Positions 34,168 to 44,938 of a stretch of DNA of 64,000 nt are shown piece by piece (the first letter of the stretch is position 1; every line of letters begins with the position of its first letter). Location of the stretch: positions 39,836,984-39,900,983 of the forward strand of contig CM030362.1 in NCBI GenBank assembly GCA_017893485.1, in the 5' to 3' direction. Below the pieces are notes generated by a model, which was not told the DNA's origin, ran no database searches, and worked only from the letters and a program-made list of their open reading frames with translations. This DNA comes from Hemerocallis citrina (Eukaryota > Streptophyta > Magnoliopsida > Asparagales > Asphodelaceae). The position numbers and the translations under genes are program-made.

Positions 34168-34465
34168 TTTTTTTTATGAAAATAAAAGTGACCGAGGTCA
34201 CCGGTTTCATTAATGATTGATTAACGAAACATAAAGTTCCACCCCTACAAAATATCCATAATCCAGTCTATTACAAAAGAGAGTTCCACACGAGCTAAAG
34301 GAAATTACAACATCGAATACAAATATGAATCGCAAAACAACCGAGCATACATGCCTCACTTCCCCAATCAATTCTGATAGTAACGAAGCCTTGACCCTTG
34401 ATTGTCTTCTAAGCTCCCTCCAACCTTGGCTTCTTGCAGATACCTGTTTGACCTTGGCTTCTTGT
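34168..34465 (-). mobile_element. Very short 5'-truncated LINE tail
   Basis: A 13-bp target duplication ATATGATAATGTT is at 34155-34167 and 34466-34478. A T8 run at the left edge is the poly(A) tail in minus orientation, and GGTTTCATTAATGATTGATT reads as LINE 3' UTR. Only about 300 bp were copied and no coding part is included. It lies 225 bp after the stop codon of the unknown gene, so it may be in that gene's 3' UTR. Confidence 0.8.
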
Positions 34466-34478
34466 ATATGATAATGTT

Positions 34479-35719
34479 GTAGTGGCCGTATTTTGTTATT
34501 TATGATTGGGGAATGCTTGTAGAGAAAATTATTTCTTTTGTTTCTGGAAAGGATTATTGTACAACTCAAATTACCATTCATGAAGCTAGCTAGTTTGTAA
34601 TTTTCAGGATTTTCAGCCTTTGATTTCAGAGAAACAACAAAAGTTTCATATTTCAAGCTTGTTAGGTCAGCTACATGAATCCTAATCCTGACGAATTTAA
34701 TGTTCAATGAATGAAATCATTATTCAATTTCTTTTCTTGGTATTATATAATTTTTCCATTGGGAACTTTTGGGATTAGACTGGCCAGCCAGGATAGCGGG
34801 TGGATCCTCTGAGCAGAAACTCATTATTGATGGCACAACATCAAAGCACTGATAAAGAAAACCATGGCCCCATTAGCAGCAGACAATGCGAGTTATTTCA
34901 GGTAATGGCTGTTACAACATTTTAAACTACTCTAGAAGTAGGCCAATGATCGAAGATAATCGAGTTGAAGCAAGAGAGGTTTAGGTCAGGTAGTACTTCC
35001 ATCATAAAAGAGGGAGGGGGCCGACTTCTCCAAACTTTAGGAATCCTTTTAATCTAGATAGCAACGACAACCCAAACATCTCCATCAAGTTTCTTAGTCA
35101 AGGAGGATCAAATTTTGATTCAAACAGAACTATAGAACATCTGTGCCAAATCTCAAACAAAGGTTCCAGGTACAGGGCATCTGGAAAGTAAAATCAGGAT
35201 ATCAATCCATTCTTTGAACACATTTCAGTACAGGTATTGTATATGCTTTGTATGACAATTAACTTCAATTGTGCACCTAAACTATAATAAATCCCAAGGC
35301 TAATCAGTGTCCATGTTCACTGTAAACCCAGGCTGTAGGAAAAACTTTTGGATTATAAAATCCCCTATGCTCTAATCATTTTGCTGATGATGATACCAAA
35401 CATTCTTGAATTCTCAATTGCAAGTGTTGACCATTAACCATTTCTTATGGCTCCAAAAAAAAAAAAAAAAAAAAAGATGCTACCCTATTATCTAGGGTTG
35501 TAGGGGGTGTCTTATATGGAGGTGGCATTGGTTATGGACAAACCTACCAAATCAAAAACATACCATCAACCTTCCACCGAACTTCCACCCCTTTCCCATA
35601 TTTTGAAAGCTCTGCACATGGGGCTGTTACTGCTAGTGCTAGCCCTTGATAAGCTAACTTATTCAATGTAAATCTCTGGTATAAGAAGTGTTGCATCTGG
35701 CTTCAATATTGAATCAGAA
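34479..35719. other. Intergenic region before the LC8 gene
   Basis: No coding exon or mobile element is recognisable. An A21 run lies at about 35455-35476. The last few hundred bases (CT-rich, with AACTTATTCAATGTAAATC) probably contain the promoter and leader of the dynein light chain gene. Confidence 0.35.
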
Positions 35720-36340
35720 ATGGAGACATACAGTCAAAGACCAAAGGCATTGAGTGATAGAGCCAACAAGCTGATTATGAGGTCTTTGACCGTCTCAAAC
35801 TCTGGCTCAGAAAAATTGGTAGATGGCCATGAATCAACTGCAGGGAAGACTGTGACAGCGCGCAAGTCATTTTCTCACTTTGAAACAAGTTCTCCTGGGA
35901 ATTTGGTGACTGGCCGGAAGTCAATTTCCCAAATCGAAGCGAACGCTGCTGAGGTGACAGCTGCATTGCTTGGGGTGAAGGTCATGGCAGCTGAAATGCC
36001 GGCATTCATGCAGGGGCATGCCTTTCGATGTGCACGGCGAGCCTATGACGGACTGGAGAAGTTCAGCTCTAGGCAGATTGCCCATGATATTAAGAAGGTT
36101 TGTGCTGATATCAACCTAACATGAACATTAACACAGGTAAATTCGATTAATCAACATTGTGTTCTTTTGATTCGTCTGATGCAGGAATTTGATAAGGTGT
36201 ATGGGCCCACATGGCATTGCATTGTGGGGATGAGCTTTGGATCGTTTGTCACACATTCAAGAGGCTGTTTTATCTATTTCTCTATGGACAAGATAATTGT
36301 AATGTTGTTTAAAACAGGGGTTAGAATTAGAAGTTCTTGA
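35720..36340 (+). CDS. LC8-type dynein light chain with N-terminal extension
   Basis: Two exons: 35720-36097 and 36185-36340 (intron GTTTGT...TGCAG, frame kept), 177 residues. The C-terminal about 88 residues are the LC8 domain: KVMAAEMPAFMQGHAFRCAR, RQIAHDIKKEFDKVYGPTWH, CIVGMSFGSFVTHSRGCFIY, FSMDKIIVMLFKTG. The WHCIVG and FGSFVTH strands form the dimer and ligand groove. LC8 is a dimeric hub protein; flowering plants lack cytoplasmic dynein heavy chains, so it must serve other partners. The first about 85 residues are an extra, Ser-rich, probably disordered region with a repeated phrase (TARKSFSHFE and TGRKSISQIE). Reading straight through the donor gives a stop after KVCADINLT, so splicing is required for the full domain. 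Confidence 0.9.
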
Positions 36341-36920
36341 TACATAAAGATGCTCCTTCAATTAAGTGATTTTAAATAATATCCCAAAATTTTTCTATTT
36401 ACACATTACTGTTTCATAAATTAACAGTCTGTGTTTCTCAATTTTTTTTTAGTATTTCTGGTTTTTTTTCCCTCTTTCATATCAAGGCTCTGTATTCTGA
36501 AGTGAAGACAACAAAAGAAAACAAGAGAAATCTTTCTCTTGCTTCCCAGCTATTTCAGATCGAACAAGGGGGGCTGCCCTTTTCGAGTTTATGAGGTAGC
36601 ATGTCGGTTCGATACCAAAATCCTATCAAGGAATGCTGCGGAACGAACAAGTTAATGAATCTACCTGACAAGTGATAGTGTGATACTACTGTAACAGTTT
36701 ACATGTTCCCGCCCATTCTCTTCTCAGAACAAACAATGCCTAAATCTTTGTAACCATCGTCTGAAAAACTCCAGCTCTAATAACTGTATTCGATACAGGT
36801 GTATATGTATGTGTTAGAAACAATCAACGTCTTTACTAAACTGCATATACTTCATACGAGGAGCACGACTTTCACAATCCAAATTAGTGGTAGCACTAAA
36901 TTTTCTAGAACTTTTTTTTT
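36341..36920. other. 3' flank of the LC8 gene
   Basis: The 3' UTR and AT-rich flank; no further gene or clear repeat seen before the LINE fragment starting near 36925. Confidence 0.35.
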
Positions 36921-37413
36921 ATAAGACTGCGATTATGCGGAGGAGGAATAATTACATTCATATAGAGCAGTAGGAGATTAGGACTCATATTAAGAAGGTA
37001 TACCGTGATCTGTTCAGCAGGAAGGGGGACACATATTGCAAGTTGGCAGCTGAGACATGGGGGGCGATGGAAGCGGAGAGAGATTGAGAGAAATTGAGGG
37101 ATTAGAATGCCCATTTACTGAAGATGAAGTACAGAAATTGGTTTGGGGTAAGGGTACTTACTGACAAGGCACCAGGATCGGGGAATTTTTTTAAGGAAAA
37201 TTTTAGAATACAGGCTAGTAACTAACATAACTTCTTACAAATTTTATAACCGTCCTACAATTGCTCTAAGCTGTAGGATCTGCACTTGTTTGTTTATCGG
37301 ACTGATTTGTTCACCATGTAAATAAAGTGAAATTTAAGATTCTATAATATCTGAAAATAATATTTTGGTAATTTTACATCGCTCTTCCTTAAAAAAATGT
37401 AACTGCTTTTTAA

Positions 37414-38170
37414 GAGCATCCACAATGATATTTCTCAAATATGAGAACATGGCAAAATAGCATATCTCTACTACTATAATGGGAGAAGGCCTTTGTCCTT
37501 AACCCAACCCGTGCAATGCACGTGTAGGTAATTTTTCCCCCCTTTTCATTCCTTCCAATTTTTCCCCACGTGCACAACACGTGTATAATACTAGTAGCAA
37601 AAATTGCAATTTGCTGTAGTCGTGATTTGCTATAATTTGAGAAAGACGGTACATGTTGTTTCGTTTCGTCCGTTTTTTTTTTAACAATTAATTAACTAAT
37701 GATTAGATATTAAAATAGGTTAATTAAGTAAATTAAATAATAAAATATATACTAACCTACTTAATTATAACACTAACCTAAGAATTAACACTAACATAAA
37801 TCACCAAATGGGCTGGACGGGACATGTTGTCCCGTCCAAGCCAAAAATGGCTTCAAACGGGACAACATGTCCCGTTTGTTAATTTTTCGTTTTTTTTCCC
37901 AGATGGTACACGTTTGATCATTAAAAAAAAACAAAAAGGGGTCGGACGAAACAACATATTTCGTTCGATCCCATTAAAAAATAATAAAAAAATAGTGACA
38001 GAACAACATGTTTGGTCCCCTATAGTTTGAGAATCGTCAATTTCGTTTCTCAAATATGAAAAGCGACTGTAACGTTTTTGTTAAAATATGGCAAAATAAC
38101 AAACGACTGCAGACGCTCATTTCTCATAAAATGAGAAAATGATAAAAATAGCAAACGACTGTGGATGCTC
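37414..38170. mobile_element. Harbinger-like MITE with back-to-back hairpins
   Basis: Begins GAGCATCCACA and ends TGTGGATGCTC, with a TAA target duplication (37411-37413, 38171-38173), the TWA type used by PIF/Harbinger. The interior holds consecutive hairpins: arms GGACGGGACA with loop TGT (37815-37837), AAGCC...GGCTT (37838-37853) and arms AAACGGGACA with loop ACA (37855-37877). Related, more diverged copies are near 37645 and 37940. No protein is encoded. Confidence 0.7.
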
Positions 38171-38228
38171 TAATCTTTCATCTCTTATTTGCTAATTAAT
38201 CTCTTCATCTTCTCTCTCTCCTTCTACA

Positions 38229-38435
38229 CAAGGCCGGCCCTGATATGTAGGCGGGCAAGGCGGCCGCCTCGGGCCCCCGTGGAATTCGCCATTTTTGGAC
38301 CCCCGATTTCAAACTTTTCTTGTAAATATAGGCACGCGTTTCGCGCGTAAATTTTTTTTTTATTTTTTATATGGGGCAGGGGGGGCCCATTTCGGAAGTT
38401 CCCCTAGGGCCCCCCGGAACTCAGGGCCGGCCCTG
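38229..38435. mobile_element. hAT-type MITE, GC-rich (207 bp)
   Basis: Starts CAAGGCCGGCCCTGA and ends TCAGGGCCGGCCCTG, 15-bp inverted ends with two mismatches. It is flanked by a perfect 8-bp duplication CTTCTACA (38221-38228 and 38436-38443), the hAT target size. The element is strikingly GC-rich in AT-rich surroundings. Confidence 0.85.
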
Positions 38436-39206
38436 CTTCTACACAGTCATCAATGCCACTTCTTCTCATCCTCGACGAACGCCCAACCCTTACGCCCACT
38501 TCTTCTTCTCCTCTGCCGCACCGAACGCCCCACGCCCCCTTCTTCTTCTCCTCTGCCTTCAACGACCTCCACGCCCCCTAATTAAACTGATGATTATGTT
38601 CAGCATGTCTTTTAGTTTTCTAACCCGACCCTCAAACCCGCTAACTTACCTCCATCCCCAAACCCCAAACATCTCCCAAAAAAACAAAACCCAAGAATTT
38701 GACAGCCATGTCGTCTTGCGGTAGCGGAGGCGAGAGTTTGGTGGAGGCGAAGGAGGATGAGAGGAAGAAACGGGCATCGACTGTCTAGGAGAAGATAAAA
38801 AGAAGATGAAGATATTTTTTTAATAAATTCAAATATAAGAAAGATTAAAAAAGTAGCGGCCCTAGTATTTTTTTTGTTAGATTTACTGACCTAACTTAAA
38901 AGAAAATAAAAATTAACTCAACTTTTGATGAGGCTGTCTAGTTGTTAAAGTAGTTAAAAGATAAGTTGTTAAAGTAGTTAAGAGTTTGTATTTAGAAGAA
39001 CTTTCTTTTTAATATATACCCTTTTTCGAAACTATTTGCAGAAAAAAGACACTTGCCAAACTAATTGCGCTGGGAGACTAAACAACTAAACTCGTCCTTC
39101 TCAACAATAAGCTTAGTTATTTCGTGCACGTTGTTGGCATACGATGAGTGTAGGTTTTTTTTTTTTTTTTTTTGGAGAAACTCGGCGTTCCCAACAGCGA
39201 GTTTAG

Positions 39207-39795
39207 TTCAAAATTTTCAAACAAGACTCGCTGTTGGTAATGGCGAGGTGCTTTACACTAGACTCATTGTTCCCAATGGCGACTTTAGTTCACAAAAAAA
39301 TTCGATGAATTTTTTTCCGAAAATTTACCAAGTCCAATAGATAGTTTTTTAGTTCAAAATTTTCAAACAAGACTCGTCGTTGGGAATTGCAAGGTGCTTT
39401 ACATTAGACTCGTTGTTCCCAATGACGAGTATAGTTCAAAAAGAAATTTCAGTGGATTTTTTTTCTTCAAAAATTTACCAAGTCCAGCATAGAATGTTTT
39501 GCTTCAAAATTTTCAAACAAGACTCGCCGTTGGGAACGATGAGGTGCTTTACGCTAGGCTCGCTGTTCCCAATGGCGAGTTTAGTTCAAAAAAAAATCGA
39601 TGGATTTTTCCCCCCAAAAATTCACCAAGTCCAGCAGAGAGTTTTTTTTGTTTAAAATTTTGAAATAAGACTCGTCGTTGGGAACGTCAAGGTTCTTTAT
39701 ACTAGACTCGATGTTCCCAACGGTGAGTTTAGTTTTTAAAAAAAAAATCGATGGACTTTTTTTGAAAGTTCACCAAGTACATCAGTTTACTCTCT
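39207..39795 (+). repeat. Four tandem units of about 148 bp in P1
   Basis: Units begin TTCAAAATTTTCAAACAAG at 39207, 39353 and 39503 and in diverged form at 39651. Each has one CTCG...GTTGGGAA palindrome, the phrase GGTGCTTTACACTAG, a second palindrome GTTCCCAATGGCGAG, and an A/T-rich tail ending ACCAAGTCCA. Confidence 0.88.
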
Positions 39796-40277
39796 GAAAT
39801 TTTAAAGAACATCGCTATTCCCAACAGTGAGTCTAGTATAAATAACCTCACTATTGGGAACGACGAGTATTGTTTGATAAATTTGAACTACACTTGCCAT
39901 TGTGAACGGCGAGCTTCTCCAAAAAATAAAACTAGGCCCACCGTTCCCAACGACAAGCACGAAATAACTAACCTCGCTGCTGGGAACGACGAGTTTAGTT
40001 ACTGAGTTCCCCAGCGCAATTAGTTTGGAAAGTGTCATCTTTCTGCAAATAGTTTCGAAAAAGGGCATATATTAAAAAAAATCTAGGATCGGATGGTTTC
40101 CCAATTTTCTATTAGATGTTATGTGAGGTGGTCAAGGATGACCTTTTACAAATGATGGAGGCTCTCCACAACGGGGCCCTCCAGGCAGATTGCATTAATT
40201 ATGCCAACGTCACCCTTATTCCCAAACATAAGGTGATTAGGCAGGTCAAACACCTCAGACCCATCAATCTCACCAAC

Positions 40278-41105
40278 TGTAACACCCCGTACATAAGAGA
40301 TATATATGGATTAATGTAGTGGGCCTATAGGATGATTATGGGCTTGGTTGTATAGGAAATGGGCCATATATATGAAATGAGAAGAAAAAAGATCCTATAT
40401 CGGATGTGGGTAGTGAGATTAGAGTGTATATAATTAGTTTGCCTATGATAAATATATACCAATAAGATATGACACCTTTTATGAGCAAGCCTGTGGTGGG
40501 CCGTTGTTAGGACCTGTTTTTCGTGTGTGCGCGCACACGTAGTTGACTGCGCAGCTGAACCGGGCTCGGGGCATTATAAAATGGTATCAGAGCCGACTTT
40601 CGATTTCGATCGTGGGTAGGAGTGGATTAGAGGTACGCCTGAAATGGAGCTAGTGATATACAATGGTAGAGAGACCAACGATGTACACTAGCAGAATCAA
40701 GGTACTCCACTCCACGTCGGCTAGAAAGGCAATCCTGTGCTAGATTGCATGTTCCGGCCTCAGCGAGTATGTTGAGTTCTTAAAGGCGGGTGTGTAACAC
40801 CCCGTACTTAAGAGTTATATATATATATATATGGATTAATGTAGTGGGTCTATAGGATGATTATGAGCTTGGTTGTATGGGAAATGGGCCATATATATAA
40901 AATGAGAGAAAAAAAATATCCCACATCGGATGTAGGTAGTGAGATTAGAGTGTATATAATTAGTTTGCCTATGATCAATAGGTACCATTAAGTCATGACA
41001 CCTTTTGTGAGGCAAACCTGTGGTGACCCGTTGTTCGGACCTGTTTTTCGCATGTGCGCGCATGCATAGTCGCGTGCGCAGCTGAGCCGAGCTCAGGGTG
41101 TTACA
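40278..41105 (+). mobile_element. TRIM retrotransposon in LINE 2
   Basis: Two LTRs of about 300 bp, 40278-40578 and 40793-41105, start TGTAACACCCCGTAC and end in GTGTTACA (right) or the altered GCATTATA (left). A perfect primer site TGGTATCAGAGC (40582-40593) follows the left LTR after three bases. A short purine tract (TAAAGGCGGGTG) precedes the right LTR. The 214-bp interior has no coding capacity. This size and layout define a terminal-repeat retrotransposon in miniature. A target duplication is not clear. Confidence 0.9.
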
Positions 41106-42559
41106 TCAAATGCTCCTCATCATTGAACATCTCCAAAGTTCTTGCGAATAGACTACAAAGGGTCATCAGAGACAATGTGGACGACTACTAGACAGGATTT
41201 ATCGCAGGACATGACATTTAGACATTATCGCAACAGTGCAGGAGATTATTCAGAAGTGTAAGAGGAGAAAGACTCGAGTTTTTCTATTAAAGATGGACTT
41301 TGAGAAGGCCTACAACTCTGTGGAATAGAATTGCATTATGGAAATTCTGCTAAAAAGAAAGTTCGTTAGCCGGTGGGTGCAATGGATTCGTATTTGGTTG
41401 GAGTCAGCAAAGGTGAAGATCATGGTCAATGGGGAAATGAGTAAAGAGATTGTTTGTCGACGAGCCCTTAGACAAGGCCACCCATTATCACCTTTTCTTT
41501 TTACTCTCATGGCCAATGGACTCAACAAGATGCTAGCACAGCTTCATATGGCAGGGATTCTTCGGGGGCTAAGCAAAAGAGCAAACTTATCTACCATAAT
41601 AAATCTACAATATGCTGATGATACGTTGATTTTTGGTGAATGTAACCTGACACAAGAAACTCTTATGAAGTGGGGGCTATATTTCTTTAAAATGTGGTCC
41701 GATCTCAAGGACAATTTCCATAAGAGCACAATCATCTTTCTGGGCTTCATAGATCGACATGAATTGCTTGTTGCTACCATAATGAACTGTCCAATTCAGG
41801 GCCTCCTGCACAAATATTAGAGCTTGCCTATCTGAGATGGTAAACTGAGGAAGGAGGATTGTAATGAGCCCACTGAACACATACAGACAAGACTGGACGG
41901 ATGGAAAGAAAATACACTCTCACTCGGAGGTAGGATCATAATGCTCATTATGGTCGTATCGATGATTCCATTATATTATCTATCATTCTTTGAAATACCA
42001 AGGCAGGTCCAACTGAAGATCGAAAAAATGTGCCAAATATTCATATGGCAAGGTAGCACCACAGATCGAAGAGGTCATCCACTGCTACGATGGGGACGGG
42101 TATGCAGACAAAAAGAATTTGGGGGTTTGGGAGTCCTAAATCTTAGACAAATGAACCATGCCTTTCTCTGCAAATGGATGTGGAACTTACACAAGAGGAA
42201 GAAGGCTAAATGGGCTCAGCTTGTTCGGGAGGCGCAACTTCGGGGTGGTAACATGCAAGGCAGGACCGAGAATGTGGGGACTATGTCGGGATTCTAGAAA
42301 GGAGTCTACAACAACACAAACATATTTCTTGTTAGGACAACCTTCAGTCTTAGCGACAGAATGAGTAGTAACTTTTGGAAGAAAAAGTGATGTGGATTCA
42401 TTCCACTCAATGACAGGTTCTCGTTGATCAATAATATTTTATTCTACAATATGGTATCAGAGCGTTTCGATTCCCCATAAGCACTCTCTTTCTTGAGTAG
42501 CAAGAAGATAGTAATCTCTCTTAAAAAAAATCTCTCTTTTTCATCTTCTTTAGTTGTTA

Positions 42560-42990
42560 CACTTCTCAAGATGCGGTTTTTTAGATCCAGTCCTCCTCCA
42601 AATTCAGATTTTCAGATCTGGTACTCCTTCATATTAGGATTTACAGACCTAGTTTTCTTCCATATGCAGATTTCTAGATCCAGTCCTTCTCAAGATGCGA
42701 ATTTTTAGATTCGATCATCTAGATTCAAATTTTCAAATGCGATCTTCGTTCATATTCGGATTTTCATATATGATCTCATCTAAATTCAGATTTTCTATGC
42801 GCTATTCGGTTTCATCCACAACGTGCTAGATTTCTTCCATGCTATTTGGTTTCATCTGCAATGTGCATGATTTTCCCTGGCTATCCGGTTTCATCTGCAT
42901 CATGCTTAATTTCCTCTGTGATCTGGTTTCATCTGCAACATGCTCAATTTTTTCTGCGCTATCTAGTTTTATCCCCAACACGCTCGATTC
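42560..42990 (+). repeat. Degenerate tandem repeats in the LTR-element interior
   Basis: Two blocks. The first repeats units like CAGATTTCTAGATCCAGTCC (about 42570-42740). The second repeats CTATTCGGTTTCATCTGCAA and variants at about 37-40 bp spacing (42800-42990). They are non-coding and more like a decayed minisatellite than gag. Confidence 0.65.
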
Positions 42991-43228
42991 CTCTATGAAG
43001 TTTGATGGGAGTATTGACTCATATAGTTGAATCCCCTAAAGTTTTCTTTGCTCAGTCTAGATTTCGGCTCCGTCGCACTTCACTTTACTCTTTAGTTCAA
43101 GTTGGGTTTCACTTCATCTACGCTCCAAGTTGAGGGGGGAGTATTGGAATATTTACCATATCTTCCATATTTAGTAATAAATTAATATATAAAAATTTCA
43201 TTTTCGTTGATCTACATTCTACATGTGG

Positions 43229-44758
43229 ACTTTTTTGTTGAAGAAAATGTAGTGTATAGCCAGTTAGCCACCCTGTTTTATTAAAGAAAGTTTAACAAAA
43301 TAAACCCAGAGTACTGGCTCAAATTCAAGAATTACTAAGCATGAAAATAAAACATAGTCATAGATCCTCCAACAAAACCCTGGAGCTTGGGAGCTATCCA
43401 AATTAGCTTCAGCAAAAACCAACATACAGAGTACTACTAATAACAACATTCCCTCCAACATAACTGTGGAGGGTGGATCTCAAGAAAACCGATCAATTGA
43501 GAGTAGAGCCGAACACGACTTGTCATCGTACTCATCCACCTAGAAGGTCTTGACGATCCTCCCCTTTGGACCCGATGTTGCTATTGTAGTCCAGAATGAA
43601 ATAAGATACATGATATGAGTTAGATTACCAGAAATAATATTACAAGACGAAAGTAAAAGCTATTTTTGTCTAGCCATAAAACCCAGGTCGTTGCAGTGAT
43701 GGCGATGTACCATGCTTATTTCATGTCTTTCCTTTCTGAGACAAACGTAGGACCAACCCACACTCCTCATAAGAATGTGGGTATGTCGTTGTACCAAGGA
43801 CTCTAAGAACCTCAGAGAACACCAATCTGCTCCTATGACAGTCTAGGAAAAGGTGGTTTTTCGACTCCAGATCAGTATTGCAGAAGCCACAGTTTGTCCC
43901 AATATGTAGTAATCTCTTTACTAAGTTTTCTTTAGTTAAAATGGCATTATTAAGGACTAACCACAAGAATACTCTAACTTCAATGGGGCCTTCGCCTTCC
44001 AAAGAATTGAAGCCCAGCTCGGTCTACAGTCCTCAAAGTGGATGCAGTTATAAAGAGAGCGGACCGTGAAGGAACCCATCTTTTCTAGTTCCCATGATTT
44101 CCGATCAGGGCCCAGTAAGCACCTCACACCTGATTATGTAATGTACTCCTGCAATGATTCAAATTGAGCTTAGGCTTCGACTGACAGGCGGAATCTGAAG
44201 GAGGGTCTCCACGACCCCCTTTTCCAAGCCTTGGCCACAAAAATGTGAGGTTGAGTGGCAGTCTCATACAGATTAGGGAACAGATCGTGTAAGGGGCGTG
44301 GGATCCACACCATTTGTCTCACCAGAATTTGGTCATCAGTCCATTACCAATGAAGGAAGTTACTCCAGTACAAAACGAGTCGTGGGCATTTGAAACACCC
44401 CTCCAAAACCAAAAGACCCTGGGACCCACCCTGAAACCCCGATTACGTGAACCCTTACCTTGTAAATAAGACTGGACAAAGTCTTGCCAACCTTCCCCGT
44501 TCGTGTGGTAAATTTTCCTCCACAATTTTCAAAGGAGGGCCAGATTCATGTCTCTTAAATCAATAACGTCCAGCCTGCCGTGAATCTTTTTCATGCAGAC
44601 CTTCTCCCACCTGATAAGATGGTAACCCCCTCTATTTGAGTCCGCACCTTGCTAGAGGAATCTTTTTCCAATTTAGTCAATCCGTTCGATCACCCATCTT
44701 GGCATTTCGAACACGGACATGTAATCTGATACTTGTAATCTTAACATAACTGCAAATA
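43229..44758 (-). mobile_element. LINE 3, 5'-truncated, inside the LTR
   Basis: A 16-bp target duplication TACATTCTACATGTGG is at 43213-43228 and 44759-44774. The minus-strand 3' UTR carries TTTGTTAAACTTTCTTTAAT and GGGTGGC like the 31.3 kb retroposon. The coding remnant 43721-44002 has the zf-RVT pattern CGFCNTDLESKNHLFLDCH; 44319-44525 is the linker between RT and the zinc finger. Frames are broken. Confidence 0.88.
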
Positions 44759-44938
44759 TACATTCTACATGTGGTTGATTTATATTTATATTTATATTTG
44801 ATTACATTAGGTTAGAAGGCTTTCTTTATGCCCAAGTTTTGTAATCTTATATAAAGGCCTCTTTATTTCCTATTATGTATCTCAATAATATCAACAATAT
44901 TTTATTTCTTTACTCTAATATTTTTATTCTACAACATT

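Larger units (their letters stand above)
37195..39005. mobile_element. Nested insert in the left TIR of P1
   Basis: Flanked by TTTTTAA on both sides (37188-37194 and 39006-39012; 9 bp if one mismatch is allowed). Its ends are weak inverted repeats (GGAAAATTTTAGAATACAGG against GAAAGTTCTTCTAAATACAA read on the minus strand). It contains the Harbinger-like and hAT MITEs described separately. From 38440 to 38990 there is a CT- and Pro-codon-rich stretch with no supported gene. Confidence 0.5.
37182..40084. mobile_element. Palindrome-rich MULE-like element P1, with nested insertion
   Basis: Inserted in LINE 2. The flanks are CAGGATCGG (37173-37181) and TAGGATCGG (40084-40092), a 9-bp duplication with one C/T difference. 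The right end, read outward, is AGATTTTTTTTAATATATGC, then CCTTTTTCGAAACTATTTGC. The left inverted repeat starts GGAATTTTTTTAA at 37182, is interrupted by a 1.8 kb insert, and resumes TATATACCCTTTTTCGAAAC at 39013; the inverted repeats then match for about 90 bp. The inside (39180-40010) has about 14 copies of a short palindrome CTCG-N2-GTTCCCAA-N2-CGAG and a tandem array of four units of about 148 bp. There is no transposase frame. Confidence 0.65.
36925..42425 (+). mobile_element. LINE 2, split by a MULE and by a TRIM
   Basis: ORF2 pieces join if later insertions are removed. 36925-37181 encodes the region before and including DKAPGS (VYRDLFSRKGDTYCKLAAE, WFGVRVLTDKAPGS). 40085-40277 continues GSDGFPIFY and CINYANVTLIPKHKVIRQVK. 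41106-42425 continues with SLNISKVLANRLQRVI, MVNGEMSKEIVCRRALRQGH, LQYADDTLIFGE (intact YADD), FFEIPRQVQLKIEKMCQIFI and FGGLGVLNLRQMNHAFLCKW. Several stops exist. It is 5'-truncated and its 3' end is cut off by the LTR element starting at 42426. No target duplication was found. Confidence 0.82.
42426..44933 (+). mobile_element. Non-autonomous LTR element, split by a LINE
   Basis: A truncated left LTR (only ATAATATTTTATTCTACA near 42430-42447) is followed by a primer site TGGTATCAGAGC (42452-42463), about 680 bp of non-coding interior, a polypurine tract GAGGGGGGAG (43132-43141), and a right LTR made of 43142-43228 plus 44775-44933 with a TATATAAAGG promoter box at 44849. The interior consists of degenerate short repeats (TTTTTAGATCCAGTCCT, CGGTTTCATCTGCAA). 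Confidence 0.75.

Noticed and set aside
38295..38724. Pro-rich frames over the hAT MITE and following CT-rich sequence
   Set aside because: They run across a transposon boundary and low-complexity sequence; no conserved domain.
40278..41105. Retrozyme (hammerhead-containing TRIM)
   Set aside because: Size and primer site fit, but no CTGATGA...GAAA hammerhead core was found in either LTR.
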